A stretch of DNA of 60,000 nucleotides, taken from the NCBI GenBank assembly GCA_030704615.1, contig CM060731.1, positions 6,140,001 to 6,200,000 on the forward strand, given 5' to 3'. Below, piece after piece: positions 56,601-60,000 of the stretch; positions within the stretch are counted from its first letter, which is position 1; each line of letters starts with the position of its first letter. The DNA is from Takakia lepidozioides (lineage: Eukaryota; Streptophyta; Takakiopsida; Takakiales; Takakiaceae). The notes under the pieces were generated by a model, which did not search any database, was not told where the DNA came from, and was given only the letters and a program-made list of their open reading frames with translations. The translations under genes were made by a program, and so were the position numbers.

Positions 56601-58198
56601 TTCACCCTAAGTTTTCCCTTTCTCCAGACAACAGGTGATTGTTGGTAAGTTTTAGTGACTGTCAACGTACAGTAAACGAATTCAAATCGAGTGCTATTAT
56701 GCAGAGTGCGAGGAACATTCAGGAGCACCTAGTGTATCTCAGCAGCATCACAATCACAAAGCACCTGGTTTATAATACAGTCATTGACAATTTTTGTGGA
56801 AAGAGAGGCGAGATGAGACTCACATACTCATAGCCCCCTAATGATGGATAGAAGTAGCTGATCATGCCCATGTCAGCAACGAAGTAGCCACATGAAAACT
56901 GTCAAAAAGACGCAAACACGAGACCTCAACCCATACGTCAGTGTGCGAAGAACAAGCTGGTTACAGGTTGCCATCTGCTACAGCGCCCTCTCTCAATTTG
57001 TTCGTCCTTATAAAGATAGCCAATATCTTGGAAAGTGTTGTAAAGAACCCCAACACTTCACATGGTACCAACGCAACTTGCCAAACAAACTACCAAAGCA
57101 AATTCAAGGTAGAGGTAACAAACAAACACAAAGAGAAGGTGGGGATTTCTTACTCCAAGCACAAATTGAGAAAACAGAGTGCTACGAAACACAACAGGAC
57201 CATATGGAGCACCGTCATAGAAGATATCACTTATATAAAGCACGTACACTGCAGCAATTGTCACCACAATTGCGTGGACTGTTGAGAAAGATCTGCAGCC
57301 ATCCATCCACAAAACATGCATCCATTTAAGCTTTACCAGCTTGTCTCTTGATGGCAAACTATGCTGTCAATGTACTTCACACTTCCCAGCAAAGTACAAC
57401 CAGATGCTGTGGCCATGGCACTGGAAACTGAGTTATTTTAGAAGTTGAAAACCTGGCATTCAAATCTTTGAGGGGAACGTGGGCACAAAGGAGAGAAGGT
57501 GCAAACCTGTTATTCCATTCCAATCTGTCCCGTTTTGAAAGACTTTGATATCCTTTAAAGTAAATTTGGCTTTCAGCTTTTGAAATCTCATAGACCTGCA
57601 TCTCCCAAATGCCGGTCTCAGCTTGGACCAACGCAATGCAGTAATTGGCACATGAGATCAAAATACTCTCGTAGATATGAAATCCATCTAAACTCAGCAA
57701 AAATGGAGAGCTCACATACTCATGGACCATTCCCAGTGAATATTGGCTATAGCGTACGTTCCAGGGGCACAATCCACAGGATATTAGCCTTAATGGAACA
57801 GGGTGTGGGTTTTCAGCCAGCGGAGAAAGAAAGAAACAAAGCTCTTGTCTGCGGGAGGGAGAGCGGAGAGAGACATGGAAAACATTTCCTGAAAAGTGCA
57901 GTCACCTAGTGCATTTGTCAGTTTGAGGTAAACCATGTAGAAGCACCAATGTGTTGAATGTAAAAGAAAGACAAAAAGTGGAGGTGCAATGGGGGTTGTG
58001 GAGATAGCTTTCAGATTACATCAAAAGAGCCCCTCCTAGCTTTCTCAACAGTATGAACAGCCAGAGACAGGAACGCACAAGCTTACACATAAGGATGCCA
58101 GCCAATGGAGAGACAATCCAAAGTAGTGGTTCTCCTATCGGACTCCACCCTCCAAGCAGAGTATCCAATTCATCATGAAAAGGAACTGCCCTCCGCAT
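53665..58198 (-). CDS. TLC-domain (TRAM/LAG1/CLN8) membrane protein, 8 exons
   Basis: Exons on the minus strand: 58198-58079, 57595-57507, 57292-57154, 56898-56824, 56261-56140, 54783-54708, 54445-54386 and 53799-53665. All introns have GT-AG and compatible phases. The joined 816 nt give 271 residues, normal for plant TLCD4-like proteins (At4g10360 type). The text follows that family from end to end: WIVSPLAGILMCKL, RLEWNN, STVHAIVVTIAA, CGYFVADMGMI, YFYPSLGGYEYL, IHHFLSLGS, SESTTPFINLRWYL, YFINGVGLILLWL, ARILLFIYFFLH and NLFWFYKMV. Several membrane helices are evident. Members are thought to act in membrane-lipid homeostasis; the reaction is not established. The Met at 58198 is the first after an in-frame stop (58222-58220). 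Intron 5 holds an antisense LINE fragment, yet all splice sites are kept, so the gene is probably functional. Confidence 0.95.
54900..55870 (+). pseudogene. LINE C-terminal fragment within TLC intron 5
   Basis: On the plus strand, antisense to the host gene, 55017-55310 reads IQTARRKALGLTKFFHCRG and TEVKRTMLCNVIRPASEYAS, the post-RT region of LINE ORF2. Further frames give EELTLPDEADLKVVVSKAM, then LKGLPTLGTRPKFKVRAG and HFLIRCLEYSHQRVTLWW in broken frames. The same family supplies the fragment at 26.79-27.58 kb, down to the shared ATGCTTGTGTGAAGGG stretch. Multiple stops show an old insertion. Limits are approximate. Confidence 0.72.
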
Positions 58199-60000
58199 CC
58201 TGTTTAATCTCCACCGCTCTTAACCCAGTGGGCTAAGGCGTCTGGTCTGGCAGACACTAGCTTCGGAGTTGGGAAATATTAGACTGGCTGCGAGTGGAGA
58301 TGGAAAACTTAGCAATCTATCCAGGGATTACAAATGACCACAACCTCGCTTTTGCCCTTGCAAGATTAACCACCATCTGTCAGAATGCAACAGGACGCAC
58401 ATTAAAAACATTCAGAGAGATAAACCTTGGCAGACCTCAATGTAGCTCAGTATTACCCTACACATTGACATCTATTTGCCTGGAAATCCTGCTGCTGGAA
58501 GAGAAATGGCCACCAATGTCCCTGCTCCGATGGGCAGAGTCTTCTTCACTGAGTTCATGCCACTGCAGGCAGATATTGCCTATCTAGAGGAACCAGCAAC
58601 AAGTGCAAAGATGTGCAAGCCGCTTGGAAACAATGCACACAAACTGAATCCAACATATGTTAACAAGATGCAATTTTGGATGCTCCTACACCCCTGAGAA
58701 GAATAGCATACACAAGACCATTCTCAATTTCCACAGCATCATGAGAGGATGTGAATCAGCTAGTGCCATTCCACACAAGATAAATGTTGGTAATCAGTGT
58801 GATTTTTGCAAAGTGGCTGCAGCTTTGTGAACCTTTTCAAGTAGTCACAACGGTCTGTTGTTTAAGAACTGCTGCACAGATTGTCTAATAAAAAGTTACA
58901 GAGATTTTGAGAGAACTCCTACATAATCCTAGCCTGAATTCGGAACGGAAGGACCAGCAATTTTCGCGTTTCCTCTTAGAGCATGCACAGAACCTCGCGA
59001 CCAAATTGGTAAAACTGGCGTGACCAATTCTGTCTATTCGAGTAGTGAATAAGAAGGATATGATCTGAAGCAATTTCGCTTCACACCTGCACTGGTTGCT
59101 TCCGCTATAGTAATTCACATTGAATCTTGAACAACAGCTGATATAAATCGTTATGGAATCGAGAGCAGGCCCCACTGAAAAAAAGTGTGATGAACATCCT
59201 TTACTATCTACGCTAGCGACGGGCTTACTTGAATAAAAGCTGGGAACAACTGAAACCGCAGTGGAAGCTGGGACCAAAACCTGGATCAGGTGTACAAACA
59301 GCGAAGAAACATTCAAGAACTCCAGAACACGGTTGGAGCATGTTGTTCCCCTTCCCAAGCATCTGGAAGTGGTAACATCGTGGGACGACCTCCACACGGA
59401 TTTCGTCAGAGCTCGACTCTTTTAGTCCCACGACAATCGTGTGAGGAAGGGAAGTGGCTAGACAGATCTAGTCTCAAGCGTGTTGCTTGCCCGGTGCCTC
59501 CTCATAAAAAGAAGGGCCTTATCCTACTACCATTTATCTTGCCAAGCAGAGGGCGCCTCGACAAAAAGCCATTTTCTTGGGGGTAAAGCTGCCACGCACG
59601 CTGGCTCACTCGGAGGCGACCAGACTTCGTCGCATAAAGACAGAAAGCATTAATAAGGACAGATCCCAATACCAGAGTCATTGACAAGCAGCATTCAAGA
59701 CTGTACCATGTCTATGCACGAGCGGAGTCGGGAAGCAGAGACGACATCGACACCTCCATTTCCACACTCGCAGCTCGCTACGTCGTCTTTGCCATCGTCC
59801 CGCCAGCTGCCCTCCTCTCTCCCCCGCCACCTGTCTGTCACGGCTCTAAACACTACAACCTTCGTCCTACGTGGCACGTGGAATTGAAGGCGGATGAATG
59901 CTGGACAGATGGCTCAGATGAAGGCGCGCTCATCCGTACAGTTGGATGGATGCAGTTGAGAAAGGCACGGATGAATGTTGGCCACAGAACGGACACCTTC
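58199..60000. other. Upstream of the TLC gene; no gene recognised
   Basis: The promoter and 5' UTR of the TLC gene should lie in the first part, possibly with a non-coding first exon. Frames such as 59397-58885 (minus) and 58294-58587 (plus) have no recognisable domain. An A-box-like word, TAACCCAGTGGGC, occurs at about 58221 without a matching tRNA. Confidence 0.4.

Noticed and set aside
40204-58198. Biosynthetic gene cluster around SHC
   Set aside because: The neighbours are eIF1, a CYB561/DOMON pseudogene and a TLC protein. No P450, acyltransferase or glycosyltransferase is present.
58215-58285. Possible tRNA gene (TAACCCAGTGGGC with a GTCTG...CAGAC stem)
   Set aside because: Only the A-box-like part and one stem are convincing. 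There is no B box or acceptor stem at the right distance.

Overview
This is a TE-rich nuclear segment of a land plant. Four points suggest a non-seed plant (moss, lycophyte or fern). There is an intronless bacterial-type squalene-hopene cyclase, a class known from those lineages. The host genes are spliced and plant-like: a 113-residue eIF1, a plant-type TLC-domain protein and a CYB561/DOMON protein. Introns are moderate (0.2-1.4 kb). A dense mix of Ty3/gypsy, MULE, helentron and LINE remains lies alongside. I cannot name the species.

Region 1 (1-38 kb) is a graveyard of nested mobile elements. At 1-2147 is the 3' half of a Ty3/gypsy pol (RNase H, integrase) ending in a C-terminal PHD finger. 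From about 3.1 to 18.42 kb I infer one very large, decayed MULE-type element. It has a kinase-like gene on the minus strand, a divergent multi-exon gene of unknown function, a Q/T-rich repeat ORF with a dead ULP1-like protease exon, and a spliced MULE/SWIM transposase on the minus strand. It also holds several private repeat families. Its right end recurs in a second partial copy at 30.5-31.72 kb. An AT-rich 5'-truncated helentron (18.4-21.5 kb) abuts the first copy. Next come a multi-exon TE protein (22.0-24.3 kb), hairpin-rich and degenerate tandem-repeat DNA (24.4-26.7 kb), a LINE tail, a 2.17-kb element with 0.33-kb inverted-repeat arms (27.58-29.75 kb), a CpG-dense block, and two LINEs of one kind head to tail (31.98-37.5 kb).

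Region 2 (38-60 kb) holds the host genes, all on the minus strand. They are eIF1 (5 exons, 40204-42304), SHC (one exon, 43821-45851), a CYB561/DOMON gene broken in its N-terminal half (48004-50827), and a TLC-domain membrane protein (8 exons, 53665-58198, 271 aa) with a LINE fragment in intron 5. I reassembled the eIF1 and TLC genes exon by exon. Every junction has GT-AG, the phases match, and the totals (342 and 816 nt) are divisible by three. A 59-bp minisatellite lies between eIF1 and SHC.

How the parts relate: the host genes look like unlinked housekeeping or metabolic functions (start-codon selection, hopanoid-type triterpene synthesis, membrane lipid or electron transport), not a pathway cluster. 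The most unusual system is the large MULE-like element combining transposase, ULP1-like protease, kinase-like protein and an unknown lysine-rich protein.
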